Assembly (NCBI GenBank): GCA_020636505.1
Contig: JACJXR010000003.1
Location: 248,001-312,000, forward strand
Reading direction: 5' to 3'
DNA: 64,000 bases
DNA from: Chitinophagales bacterium
GTDB lineage: Bacteria; Bacteroidota; Bacteroidia; Chitinophagales; Chitinophagaceae
Under the pieces are notes generated by a model. That model had not been told where the DNA came from. It saw nothing but the letters and a program-made list of their open reading frames with translations, and made no database searches. Numbering within the stretch: the first letter of the stretch is position 1; every line of letters begins with the position of its first letter. Of this stretch, positions 50,470-59,119 are shown in pieces. The translations under genes were made by a program, and so were the position numbers.

Positions 50470-50832
50470 TCAGTACTGGCCTGTACTCAATAGTACCAAA
50501 GTGCAAGCCTCTTGTGCCACAATACCTTGCTCACGTAGTCTTTCTTCAAAGGCATCGTTCTCCGTACCCGGATTGAATATCACACGTTTGGGTTTCAGGG
50601 ACAGTATGTAGTCGTAGTATGGTTCTTGGTTGCGTGGGTTAAGATATAGGGTCACAGTGTCGATGCCTTCCCATTGCGGAGTGTTGGTTTCGATGTTGAC
50701 TCCCGCCACATTGCCTGCTCGTCTACCAATTGCCACCACAGGGTGTTTGTATCCTGCCAGTCTGTTGATGGCTATGTTGCTGTATCTACTCGGGTTCTCT
50801 GAGGCTCCCAATACCAACGTCTTCTTTTGCAT
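50470..50832 (-). CDS. CoA-binding domain protein
   Basis: A 120-residue Rossmann-like protein of the CoA_binding_2 family (LVLGASENPSRYSNIAINRL, HPVVAIGRRAGNVAG, VIFNPGTENDAFEE). It probably binds CoA or a nucleotide; no reaction is known. The ATG follows only 4 nt behind a perfect TAACTTTG box at 50837-50844, so the mRNA may be leaderless. Confidence 0.88.
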   Translation of the reverse strand: MQKKTLVLGASENPSRYSNIAINRLAGYKHPVVAIGRRAGNVAGVNIETNTPQWEGIDTVTLYLNPRNQEPYYDYILSLKPKRVIFNPGTENDAFEERLREQGIVAQEACTLVLLSTGQY

Positions 50833-50836
50833 GGTA

Positions 50837-50844
50837 CAAAGTTA
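50837..50844 (-). promoter_or_regulatory. TAnnTTTG -7 element of the CoA-binding protein gene
   Basis: TAACTTTG on the minus strand ends 4 nt before the ATG, leaving room for at most a few leader bases. Confidence 0.6.
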
Positions 50845-50961
50845 CATCAAGGTGCGTCATTGGCAGATATATGAGTATAAGCAGGCACTATATACATTTC
50901 ACTTATTCTTCACAGAGTAGTGGAGTGCATTTCTTAACTTTAGTAGTAGAACATAGAGCAT

Positions 50962-52140
50962 ATGAATACCGCATATATAATAGCAGGATACAGAACAGCT
51001 GTGGGTAAGGCCGGGAGAGGTGGGTTTCGATTCACTCGCCCCGACGATTTGGCTGTGGATGTGATAAGAGGTTTGTTGGCATCGGTACCGCAATTGGACC
51101 CCAAGTTGGTGGATGATGTGATAGTGGGTAATGCTGTTCCTGAAGCGGAGCAGGGGTTGCAGGTGGGGCGTATCATAGCCAACCGTGCTGTGGGTGAGTG
51201 GGCTGCAGGTGTAACGGTTAACAGGTATTGTGCATCAGGATTGGAGACCATCGCCATAGCTACAGCCAAAATACAATCGGGTATGGCGGACTGCATCATA
51301 GCGGGAGGAACAGAAAGCATGAGTCTAGTACCTACTGCAGGATGGCGTACCATGCCCAACTTCGATATAGCCAAAGACAACGGCGACTATTATCTGAGCA
51401 TGGGGTTGACTGCCGAGCAGGTGGCCAAAGAGTATCAAGTAACTCGCGATGCACAGGATGAGTTCGCGCTCAACTCTCATAAGAAAGCACTGAACGCCAT
51501 CGAGCAGGGCTATTTCAAAGACGGTATTCTGCCGATAACGGTTAAAGAAAACTATCTGGACGGACGGGGTAAAAAAGCCCAACGTGAATATGTGGTGGAT
51601 ACTGATGAGGGTCCTCGTGCGGATACCAGTCCCGAAGCGCTTGCGAAACTTAGGCCTGTGTTTGCTCTGGGTGGAACTGTTACAGCAGGCAATTCTTCCC
51701 AAACCTCCGACGGTGCGGCTTTTGTTATTGTGATGAGTGAGAAGCTGATGAAGCAACTTGGTTTGCAGCCTTGGGGCAGGTTGGTGTCATGTGCCAGTGC
51801 AGGTGTAGACCCACGCATTATGGGTATAGGTCCTGTTGCTGCCGTACCGAAAGTATTGACACAAGCGGGTATGAAGCTCAACGATATAGATCTGATTGAA
51901 CTGAACGAGGCCTTTGCATCGCAGTCTGTTGCGGTGATTCGTGAGTTGGATATGAACCCCGACATAGTGAATATCAACGGTGGAGCCATCTCTTTGGGGC
52001 ATCCACTAGGCTGTACAGGAGCTAAGCTCACCATACAAGTTTTGCACGATATGAAGCGCCTGAACAAGAGGTATGGCATGGTGACGGCATGTGTTGGTGG
52101 AGGTCAAGGTATAGCAGGTATTATAGAACGATTGAGCTAA
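50962..52140 (+). CDS. Acetyl-CoA C-acyltransferase (thiolase)
   Basis: A 392-residue thiolase. RYCASGLETIAIA holds the nucleophile Cys, ELNEAFASQSVAV, GHPLGCTGAKL and CVGGGQGIAG the other catalytic residues. MNTAYIIAGYRTAVGKAGRG at the start and the QGLQVGR region resemble FadA/FadI-type 3-ketoacyl-CoA thiolases of beta-oxidation rather than the acetoacetyl-CoA type at 3437. No fadB-like partner is in the window. A near-consensus TAACTTTA box precedes it. Confidence 0.92.
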   Translation: MNTAYIIAGYRTAVGKAGRGGFRFTRPDDLAVDVIRGLLASVPQLDPKLVDDVIVGNAVPEAEQGLQVGRIIANRAVGEWAAGVTVNRYCASGLETIAIATAKIQSGMADCIIAGGTESMSLVPTAGWRTMPNFDIAKDNGDYYLSMGLTAEQVAKEYQVTRDAQDEFALNSHKKALNAIEQGYFKDGILPITVKENYLDGRGKKAQREYVVDTDEGPRADTSPEALAKLRPVFALGGTVTAGNSSQTSDGAAFVIVMSEKLMKQLGLQPWGRLVSCASAGVDPRIMGIGPVAAVPKVLTQAGMKLNDIDLIELNEAFASQSVAVIRELDMNPDIVNINGGAISLGHPLGCTGAKLTIQVLHDMKRLNKRYGMVTACVGGGQGIAGIIERLS

Positions 52141-52178
52141 TAAATTGTAAAGTGGCCGAACCTTAAATCTATTTAGGT

Positions 52179-52186
52179 TATTTTTG
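52179..52186 (+). promoter_or_regulatory. TAnnTTTG -7 element upstream of the beta-barrel-like gene
   Basis: TATTTTTG, 23 nt before the GTG start at 52210. Confidence 0.5.
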
Positions 52187-52209
52187 CGGCTCAAATACAG
52201 AACGTCACA

Positions 52210-53052
52210 GTGAGAAGCGTAATCATCTTTTTGTCGGTATTGCTTACCGCAGCTCAAGCAAATGCACAGTTTTTGAAATTGGACAAGCCTGTTTTTTCAG
52301 GTATGTATTTTCAATGGGGGTACAATCGCGATTGGTATTCCAAAAGTGATATTCATTTCTCTAACGGCAATAAGTACGACTTCACCATATATGATGTGGT
52401 AGCTAAAGACAAGCCTGACTTCTCAACGTTCAAAGAGCATCCTTTGGATATCACCATCCCGCAGAACAGTTATAGGATAGGTGTATATCTGAACAAGAAA
52501 CATACGCATGCCATTGAGCTTAACTACGACCATGCCAAGTATGTGCAGGTAGATCATCAAACCCTGAGGATGAAGGGGCATATCAATGGCAAACCTGTTG
52601 ATGTGGATACGAATCTTGGAAACTATGTGGTGCATGTGGAGCATACCAACGGAGCCAACTTCTACCAGATAAACTATGTTGGGATGTCTGAGATATGGCA
52701 TAACAAGAATAAGAACAGGCCTTGGGCTACCGCTGTATGGAAAGCGGGTGGTGGTATTGTGATACCTAAGTCATTCATCATCTTGTTTTACCAAAAGCTG
52801 GATAATAAGTTTCACGTGGCGGGGTATATGTTCAGCGGAGAATTGGGTTCAAGGTTTTATCCATTCAAAAACTTGTTTTTGGAGGCGACTGTTAAGGGTG
52901 GCTATGCCAACTATCTGAATTCTCTTGCAGTAGGTGATGATGGAAGAATAAGCCATAGTTTTTGGTTTGGTGAGGTGATAGGTTGTGTGGGATACGATAT
53001 GAGCTTCGGCTTTTTGAAAAAGAAGAACAAAGCTCCTGTGCAACCCGAGTAA
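52210..53052 (+). CDS. Secreted outer-membrane beta-barrel-like protein
   Basis: A 280-residue protein starting with GTG, with a signal peptide (VIIFLSVLLTAAQANAQ). Alternating amphipathic strands rich in aromatic and Gly residues (FSGMYFQWGYNRDWYSK, HTHAIELNYDHAKYVQ, LEATVKGGYANYL) indicate an outer-membrane barrel. No known family was recognised. It is directly upstream of the His-rich/TonB-receptor cassette and may be related to it. Confidence 0.72.
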   Translation: MRSVIIFLSVLLTAAQANAQFLKLDKPVFSGMYFQWGYNRDWYSKSDIHFSNGNKYDFTIYDVVAKDKPDFSTFKEHPLDITIPQNSYRIGVYLNKKHTHAIELNYDHAKYVQVDHQTLRMKGHINGKPVDVDTNLGNYVVHVEHTNGANFYQINYVGMSEIWHNKNKNRPWATAVWKAGGGIVIPKSFIILFYQKLDNKFHVAGYMFSGELGSRFYPFKNLFLEATVKGGYANYLNSLAVGDDGRISHSFWFGEVIGCVGYDMSFGFLKKKNKAPVQPE

Positions 53053-53098
53053 CATATGATTGCTTTGGAATTATGTACATTTATACTTTAACAACTAC

Positions 53099-53431
53099 TT
53101 GATAAGACAAATACTCCATAGCGTTCTTTCGTTTGTATTGGCTGTACTGCTCATATTTGGCAGTGCGTCCAAGGAGTTTATTCACCTGTTTGCATCCCAC
53201 GAGGATACGGTGCACATACACGATGCTCATGATGGTCTCTCGTTCGAAAATGAGCACCATCACTGTACCTTCCTTTCATTTGCGCTACCCCCGTTCTTGA
53301 ACGATGTCGGTACATTCACGCTTAAACAACCTCAGGAATATAATACGAACACCACAGCGGTACGTGTTGTACACCTGATACCTCGTACGGTTACATCCTC
53401 ATTCCTCAGAGGTCCGCCGGTTGCTGTTTAG
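53099..53431 (+). CDS. Small His-rich membrane or secreted protein preceding a TonB receptor
   Basis: About 110 residues from a TTG at 53099 (a longer TTG start at 53060 is possible). A hydrophobic segment (ILHSVLSFVLAVLLIFGS) is followed by SKEFIHLFASHEDTVHIH and ENEHHHCTFLSFALP: eight His plus a Cys in ~35 residues. Similar short proteins with HHHC-F-L-x-F occur, from memory, directly upstream of TonB receptors in Bacteroidota. A role in periplasmic metal binding or sensing is inferred. A 57-nt gap leads to the receptor gene. Confidence 0.68.
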   Translation: MIRQILHSVLSFVLAVLLIFGSASKEFIHLFASHEDTVHIHDAHDGLSFENEHHHCTFLSFALPPFLNDVGTFTLKQPQEYNTNTTAVRVVHLIPRTVTSSFLRGPPVAV

Positions 53432-53488
53432 CATCGGTTTGGATAGCAGGTTTTACTGCAATTTCTGATAATATATTTCTGTTTGCAT

Positions 53489-55834
53489 ATGCAAAGGATG
53501 ACAGCATTGTTGCTGTTGTTGCTGTTTCAATTGACGGCAATGGCACAACGAGAATGCGATTTACATATTGAAGTATCGGTCACCGAAAAGCACAACGGGC
53601 AACCATTGTTTCCTGTTGTTGCACATATCGATGAGCTGAACCGTACTTACGAAACGAATGAACGTGGTCGTTTTACCATGGATTCGGTTTGTGCAGGTAC
53701 ATACACGTTTCACTTCCATGCCGCAGGGTACGAACATCATGTGGAGCAGGTGAATATTGTATCGAGTGGAGAGGTTAGATTCAAGCTGGGGCATGTGTAT
53801 ACCAACTTGGAGGAAGTGACTGTGACTACTGAGCGAAACGCTACATTATTGCAAGATAAGGACAAGCTGAACAGCGAAGCACTTGCACGCGAAAGCGGTA
53901 AGTCGATAGGCGATATGCTGCAAAGTATCAACGGTGTATCTGTAATAGCCAATGGAGCAACCGTCGCCAAGCCGGTGATACATGGGCTGCACAGCAATCG
54001 TATCATTATGTTGAACAATGGTGTTCGTCAAGAAGATCAGCAATGGGGTGGTGAGCATGCTCCTAACATCGACCCTTTTTTAGCAAGTGATATAACGGTC
54101 ATTAAAGGTGCGTCGAGTGTAAAGTATGGAGCGGATGCAATAGGTGGCGTGGTACTCGTAGAGCCTGCACCATTGCGTCGACAACCGGGATGGGATGCTG
54201 AGTTGAATATGGCGGCATTCAGTAACAATAGAATGAGTGTGGTTTCAGGCATGGTTGGGCATAACTTCAACAAGTTGCCACCGCTTAGTTTCCGTTTGCA
54301 GGGTACATATAAAAAGGGCGGTAACTATCGTATACCCGGATACTGGGTGGCGAATACCGGAGTGGATGAAAAGAACTACTCAGCAGCACTTGGTTGGAAT
54401 AAGCTACACTACGGAGCAGAGGTTTTTTACAGTCACTTCAGTACCGATTTGGGTATATACACAGGTTCTCACACAGGTAATCAGAACGACCTTAATGCCG
54501 CCATCAACAGTGATACACCGCTTGTGCCTGCAGACTTTACGTATGAGTTGAAGCGTCCAAGACAGCATGTTGAGCACGACCTTGTAAAGACAAAGATGTA
54601 TCTGGACAGTCGCATAGGGATGTGGCATGCCACGTATGCATACCAGCATAATTACAGGCAAGAGTTTGATGTATTGCGAAAGGAGAGCGACAAAGCCCAA
54701 ATGAACCTGACGTTGAATACACAAACGCTTAACCTAAACTTGGAGCATAGGCCCTTGTGGAAGTTAACAGGAGAGGTGGGTGTAGATGGTATAGTACAGG
54801 AGAACTTCATTCAACCCGGAGATAGGTTGTTCATCCCCAACTACCGCTCACGTGGCTTGGCAGGATACCTTTTGGAAAGATACAAAGGTGAAGACTGGAC
54901 GCTTGAGGGAGGTGTGCGATATGATTATCGTTGGTATGAGTTGTTCAATCCCGAGGGTACAAGTGGGCAGGTGGTGAGGTATGTATTGGACTATAAGAAT
55001 ATATCAGGAACATTGGGTTATGTGAAGCAGCTTGGTACAAGGTGGAAGTATTCAGTGATACTATCCAACGCATGGCGCGCACCGCAATCCAACGAACTGT
55101 TCAGTGCGGGATTGCACCATGGTGCAGCGAGGGTGGAGTATGGGAATCGAGACCTAAAGCCCGAACGCTCGTATAATATCAATGGAGAGTTGGTTGGGAT
55201 GATAGGTTCAAAGCTGAAGCTGGACATTTCGCTTTACAATCAGTACATACACAACTTCATCTATTTGGAGCCCGGTACCGACCTACTGACCATTCGTGGT
55301 TACTTCAAAACCTTTGGCTATAAACAAACCGATGCCAACCTTACAGGAACAGATGTTTCGGCAACTTACGACTGGACATCAAAGCTCAGTACTTCTTTTA
55401 AAGGTGCTTTTCTCTTTGCGAGGAATGTGTCTCAAAAAGACTGGCTGATATTGATGCCTGCTGATAGGTTGTCTTTGAATACCATATACACAACTGATAT
55501 AAGTGAGAAGTTGACGAAGGCTTTTGTATCCGTGCAAGCAAAGTATGTGTTCAGCCAATGGCGCATACCTCAAAACTTCGATCAAATAGATTACCCTCGT
55601 CCTCCGGGAGCTTACTTTCTATTGGACGCATCCATAGGCACCACTATCATGTTGGGTAAACAACCTATGGAATTGAGCCTTACCACCATGAACATACTCA
55701 ACCAAAGGTACCGCGACTATCTCGATGCCTTCCGCTACTTTATCGACCAGCCGGGAAGGAATGTAGTATTGAGATTGCGTGTGCCGATGAATTTCGATAA
55801 CAATAAAAAAAACTTAATAGATGAAATACATTAA
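53489..55834 (+). CDS. TonB-dependent outer-membrane receptor, probably for a metal
   Basis: A 781-residue receptor. A signal peptide (LLLLLLFQLTAMAQ) is followed by a carboxypeptidase-regulatory-like domain (~22-100), a plug (GKSIGDMLQSINGVSVIANG, IRIIMLNNGVRQEDQQWGG region, VIKGASSVKYGADAIGG) and a 22-strand barrel ending GRNVVLRLRVP. The plug motif NNGVRQEDQQWGGEHAPNID resembles ZnuD-type zinc receptors. Context with a His-rich protein supports metal uptake. The lipoprotein gene overlaps its last 14 nt. The ATG at 53489 is used, not the TTG two codons earlier. Confidence 0.9.
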   Translation: MQRMTALLLLLLFQLTAMAQRECDLHIEVSVTEKHNGQPLFPVVAHIDELNRTYETNERGRFTMDSVCAGTYTFHFHAAGYEHHVEQVNIVSSGEVRFKLGHVYTNLEEVTVTTERNATLLQDKDKLNSEALARESGKSIGDMLQSINGVSVIANGATVAKPVIHGLHSNRIIMLNNGVRQEDQQWGGEHAPNIDPFLASDITVIKGASSVKYGADAIGGVVLVEPAPLRRQPGWDAELNMAAFSNNRMSVVSGMVGHNFNKLPPLSFRLQGTYKKGGNYRIPGYWVANTGVDEKNYSAALGWNKLHYGAEVFYSHFSTDLGIYTGSHTGNQNDLNAAINSDTPLVPADFTYELKRPRQHVEHDLVKTKMYLDSRIGMWHATYAYQHNYRQEFDVLRKESDKAQMNLTLNTQTLNLNLEHRPLWKLTGEVGVDGIVQENFIQPGDRLFIPNYRSRGLAGYLLERYKGEDWTLEGGVRYDYRWYELFNPEGTSGQVVRYVLDYKNISGTLGYVKQLGTRWKYSVILSNAWRAPQSNELFSAGLHHGAARVEYGNRDLKPERSYNINGELVGMIGSKLKLDISLYNQYIHNFIYLEPGTDLLTIRGYFKTFGYKQTDANLTGTDVSATYDWTSKLSTSFKGAFLFARNVSQKDWLILMPADRLSLNTIYTTDISEKLTKAFVSVQAKYVFSQWRIPQNFDQIDYPRPPGAYFLLDASIGTTIMLGKQPMELSLTTMNILNQRYRDYLDAFRYFIDQPGRNVVLRLRVPMNFDNNKKNLIDEIH

Positions 55835-56402
55835 TCAAATAGCAATGACCTTTTTGGTAAGCACAGTGTTGTTTACAGCATGTAAGAAGGACAACAATAC
55901 TATTTTAGAAAACCCAACAGTCAACGAAGAAGAGTTGATAACCACACTAAGATTGGTGGTGACCAATAGCTCAGGATTCAATAAGACCTTCAACTATAAA
56001 GTTGATAACGGCATTGGGAATGCCAATCCTTCCACGCCTGTTATAGATAATGTGGTATTGTCTGCCAATACAATGTACAATGTGGAGGTTCAGGTATGGA
56101 ACGAATCGGTTACTCCTGCAGAAGATATTACAGAAGAAGTGAAGAGTGAAAGCGATGCTCATCTTTTCTTGTTCGCGTCTGCTCCAACATCAGGGGCAGG
56201 AGCCATTACATTCAACAATGGCAGTAAAGATGCTGTAGGGAAGCCATTCAACCAAACGATTGAATGCTCGACAGGAGGGGCAGGTACAGGCTCGCTGACC
56301 GTTACACTTAAGCATCAGCCGACTGATAAAAACGCTACTACGCCCGATGCGGCAGGTGGCGAAACAGATGCACAAGCGGTCTTCCCTGTGACCTTGCAGT
56401 GA
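55821..56402 (+). CDS. Lipoprotein of the family named type 1 periplasmic-binding-fold superfamily protein
   Basis: A 193-residue lipoprotein with lipobox LFTAC (Cys21). NEEELITTLRLVVTN, ANTMYNVEVQVWNESVTPAEDITEEV and GSLTVTLKHQPTDKNA plus AAGGETDAQAVFPV match a Bacteroidota family that accompanies TonB receptors. Databases give it a periplasmic-binding-fold name, but the sequence looks more like a beta-sandwich. It overlaps the receptor gene by 14 nt and has a terminator behind it. It may deliver or scavenge the receptor's ligand at the surface (inference). Confidence 0.82.
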   Translation: MKYINQIAMTFLVSTVLFTACKKDNNTILENPTVNEEELITTLRLVVTNSSGFNKTFNYKVDNGIGNANPSTPVIDNVVLSANTMYNVEVQVWNESVTPAEDITEEVKSESDAHLFLFASAPTSGAGAITFNNGSKDAVGKPFNQTIECSTGGAGTGSLTVTLKHQPTDKNATTPDAAGGETDAQAVFPVTLQ

Positions 56403-56423
56403 TAGGCTCAAATTTTAATGTTA

Positions 56424-56460
56424 AAATCCCTGATATGCATAATATATCAGGGATTTTTAT
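56424..56460 (+). terminator. Intrinsic terminator of the TonB-receptor cassette
   Basis: Thirteen perfect pairs (AAATCCCTGATAT, 56424-56436, with 56444-56456), a 7-nt loop and a T-rich tail. Confidence 0.92.
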
Positions 56461-56508
56461 TGTTATTATTTTGTAACTTACATTAAATGCACATTAAAAA
56501 GTAACAGT

Positions 56509-56778
56509 ATGCCCATAGGAAATGTGATCGAAAAAGAGACGGTACCGGACTATCATATCGTACCGGCATTTGTAGACAAGTCTGATTACTGGCAAAACGA
56601 ACTTCAATACGCCGCAAGACTTGGAAACGAATTCAAAGGTAAAACGATGATAACCTTTGAAACCACACAAGGTCCTAAAACCATTATAACCACGGTTTGG
56701 TCTGTCACGGAAGACTATTTGCAAATAAAAGGAGGGTATAATATACCCATACGCAGCATTATCGACATTCATTACTGA
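56509..56778 (+). CDS. Small conserved hypothetical protein
   Basis: An 89-residue soluble protein (MPIGNVIEKETVPDYHIVPA start, GKTMITFETTQGPKTIITTV, final GGYNIPIRSIIDIHY). Predicted mostly beta. It is probably a conserved Bacteroidota family but I know no function. It stands alone between the TonB cassette terminator and the fatty-acid-type cluster. Confidence 0.72.
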   Translation: MPIGNVIEKETVPDYHIVPAFVDKSDYWQNELQYAARLGNEFKGKTMITFETTQGPKTIITTVWSVTEDYLQIKGGYNIPIRSIIDIHY

Positions 56779-56925
56779 TAAGCAATTGAAAGTCAATATC
56801 GATTACTTGAGGTTTGAAAACAGCAAGTAGGGGATTGTTCTATCTATTTTCAACAATTGTAGCTATCTTCGCCTATTGTTTTTGAGAACCGATTTAAAGC
56901 GGAACCCCTTACGTTTTTAGTGATT

Positions 56926-57177
56926 ATGACCCAGCAAGAAATAATTGAACGCATCAATGCATTCATGATCGAAGATTTTGAAGTAGAACCGGAAACGATA
57001 ACTCCCGATGCGGAGTTGAAGGCTACTTTGGATCTTGACAGTTTGGATTACATAGATCTGGTTGTTGTTATAGAACAAAACTTCGGATTTAAGGTTAAGC
57101 CCGAAGATTTCCAGAAAATGCACACCATACAGGATTTCTACGATTATGTTGAGAATCGTGTAGCTACCAATGTCTGA
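56926..57177 (+). CDS. Acyl carrier protein
   Basis: An 83-residue ACP. DLDSLDYIDLVVVIEQNFG carries the phosphopantetheinylated Ser in D-S-L-D. The acidic composition and length are normal. It is the first gene of a six-gene cluster and overlaps the acyltransferase gene by 8 nt. A housekeeping acpP would usually sit with fabF, so this is likely a dedicated ACP for the cluster. The ATG at 56926 is used rather than the GTG two codons earlier. Confidence 0.92.
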   Translation: MTQQEIIERINAFMIEDFEVEPETITPDAELKATLDLDSLDYIDLVVVIEQNFGFKVKPEDFQKMHTIQDFYDYVENRVATNV

Positions 57178-58066
57178 TGATAACAAATGGGAAGGCCGTT
57201 CCCGAGGTACAACGCTCGGGTACAAAATCTTTATTTGGCTGCTTAAAGTAGGTGGTCTCGGTGCCACATACAAACTCCTCTATTTTGTCACACTTTATTA
57301 CAGGTGGTTTGCACCTGACGCCATAAGTCCGTTGAGGCACTTGTATGCCAAAAGGCTCGGCTACGACAAAAAGCAAACCGACAAGTTGGTTCGTAAGAAC
57401 CTGATTACATTTGGACAAACAATTATAGATAAGATAGCCGTACTGTCAGGAGTAAAGAACAAACTGACTTTTGCACATGATGGTGTTGAGAATATCGAAC
57501 AGATGGTGGCGGCCGGTAAGGGCGGAATATTGTTGAGTGCACATTTGGGCAATTGGGAAACAGCGGGACATTTATTGAAGAGAGTGAACTCTGTCATCAA
57601 CATCGTGATGTACGATGGCGAGGCCGATTCAATAAAGCAATATATGGAGCAGTATAATGAGCAACGCTCCTTCAATATCATTTTGATAAAAGACGACCTC
57701 TCTCATATATATGAAATGTCTGCCGCACTGAACCGTAATGAGCTGGTATGTTTGCACGGAGACAGATTCAGAGCAGGTAACAGAACGATAAGAAAAGAGT
57801 TTTTGGGCAAGGAGGCTGAATTTCCTGCAGGTCCGTTTATACTTGCCTCTAAATTAAAAGCACCTGTTTGTTTTGTTTTTGCTTTTAAAGAAACTAATTT
57901 TCACTATCACTTTTATGCCTATCCACCTGCAGTGTATGACGGAAAAGGTATGACAGGCGCAAACAAAATGCTCGATGATTATGTTGGGCTTTTGGAAACG
58001 AAAATCAAGGAATATCCGTCGCAATGGTTTAATTACTATGACTTCTGGAACGATGACGAAAGCTGA
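57170..58066 (+). CDS. LpxL/HtrB-like acyltransferase
   Basis: A 298-residue membrane-associated acyltransferase. LLSAHLGNWETAGH contains the H-x4-E/D catalytic motif, and CLHGDRFRAGNRT plus FLGKEAEFPAGPFILASK are the LpxL-family substrate regions. In aryl-polyene and flexirubin loci such enzymes attach the polyene or a fatty acid to a lipid anchor; lipid A late acylation is the alternative. It overlaps both neighbours (8 and 14 nt). Confidence 0.88.
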   Translation: MSDDNKWEGRSRGTTLGYKIFIWLLKVGGLGATYKLLYFVTLYYRWFAPDAISPLRHLYAKRLGYDKKQTDKLVRKNLITFGQTIIDKIAVLSGVKNKLTFAHDGVENIEQMVAAGKGGILLSAHLGNWETAGHLLKRVNSVINIVMYDGEADSIKQYMEQYNEQRSFNIILIKDDLSHIYEMSAALNRNELVCLHGDRFRAGNRTIRKEFLGKEAEFPAGPFILASKLKAPVCFVFAFKETNFHYHFYAYPPAVYDGKGMTGANKMLDDYVGLLETKIKEYPSQWFNYYDFWNDDES

Positions 58067-58472
58067 GATAATAGAATATATACCTCAACGCCCCCCTTTT
58101 GTAATGGTGGATGAAGTGGTGCAGGCCGATGATAAACTCTACAAAACAACTTTCACGGTAGCAGACGAAAATCTCTTTGTTGTCAACGGTCTGTTTACCG
58201 AGCCGGGCCTGGTGGAAAATATGGCTCAAACTGCCGCAGCCGGAACCGGATATAAATACAAACAAGTGGGTGAGACTGTTCCCGTAGGTTTTATTGGAGC
58301 ACTTAAGAATCTTAAGATACACGAACTACCGTCCACAGGCGATAAGTTGGAGACCGAAATACTCATCCTGCACAAGGTGTTGAATGTATATGTGGTGGAG
58401 GCAAAGGTTGAAGTGGCCGGTAAGAAAATCGCCACTTGCGAAATGAAGATATTCGAACAATCAGAAAAATAA
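58053..58472 (+). CDS. FabZ/FabA-like 3-hydroxyacyl-ACP dehydratase
   Basis: A 139-residue hotdog protein. IPQRPPFVMVDEVV replaces the P-H-R-x-P-F-L-L/M-x-D motif of FabZ (the catalytic His is not in its usual place: Q-R-P-P), and NGLFTEPGLVENMAQTAAAG carries the acidic catalytic position. This P-Q-R-P-P-F variant is typical of dehydratases in aryl-polyene-type clusters. The ATG at 58053 is chosen because the conserved domain starts directly there. Confidence 0.85.
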   Translation: MTKAEIIEYIPQRPPFVMVDEVVQADDKLYKTTFTVADENLFVVNGLFTEPGLVENMAQTAAAGTGYKYKQVGETVPVGFIGALKNLKIHELPSTGDKLETEILILHKVLNVYVVEAKVEVAGKKIATCEMKIFEQSEK

Positions 58473-58477
58473 AGCTC

Positions 58478-59113
58478 ATGAAAAAACTGATACAGCTCAC
58501 GGTAATGGTCATTGCAATGAGCGTGTCTGTATTTGCTCAGTCGCGTTCCGATGTATTTGACAGTGATAAAGATGTGACATGGTTGGGGATGGATTTCACC
58601 ACATTGAACTTTGTGGGAGATGCCACTCAATTTAAAGATGCGGGAGAGATAACCAACAACCAGCTTCGAGAGAAGTTCTTTGTTGTATGGAATGAAATAT
58701 TTCTTGATGAGAAGGACAAGTACGATGTGGCAGGCGCCATCAATCGTGGTCGTGTGAAATACGCAACAGATGTTACCGCATCGGCCAACAGCAAGGATAA
58801 GAAAGATCATTTTACTAATGACGGAGGTGCTTTCAGGCATCTGAGAGAGTCTGATATAGACAAGATGGTGTCAGGTTATAACTACAAAAGCAACAAAGGT
58901 GTGGGAATGATGTTTGTGGTGGAAGGCATGCACAAAGAGGTAAAGAAAGCTTCGATATGGGTGGTGTTTGTTGACATGGGCAAGAAGAAGGTTTTGTTTA
59001 AAAAGAGAATGGATGGAAAGGCCGGAGGTTTCGGATTTAAGAACTACTGGGCCAAGTCTTTTTATAATGCGCTGAAAGAGGTGGACGACAATTTCAGCAG
59101 CTGGTCAAACTAA
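58478..59113 (+). CDS. Secreted protein of unknown function in the ACP/ketosynthase cluster
   Basis: A 211-residue protein with a signal peptide (QLTVMVIAMSVSVFAQ). The mature part is mixed alpha/beta with WLGMDFTTLNFVGDATQF, KMVSGYNYKSNKGVGMMFVV and KAGGFGFKNYWAKSFYNALK. It is not clearly LolA, the export protein usual in such clusters, and I do not recognise the family. It starts 5 nt after the dehydratase and ends 6 nt before the thioesterase, so it is an integral part of the operon. Confidence 0.75.
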   Translation: MKKLIQLTVMVIAMSVSVFAQSRSDVFDSDKDVTWLGMDFTTLNFVGDATQFKDAGEITNNQLREKFFVVWNEIFLDEKDKYDVAGAINRGRVKYATDVTASANSKDKKDHFTNDGGAFRHLRESDIDKMVSGYNYKSNKGVGMMFVVEGMHKEVKKASIWVVFVDMGKKKVLFKKRMDGKAGGFGFKNYWAKSFYNALKEVDDNFSSWSN

Positions 59114-59119
59114 TTACGA

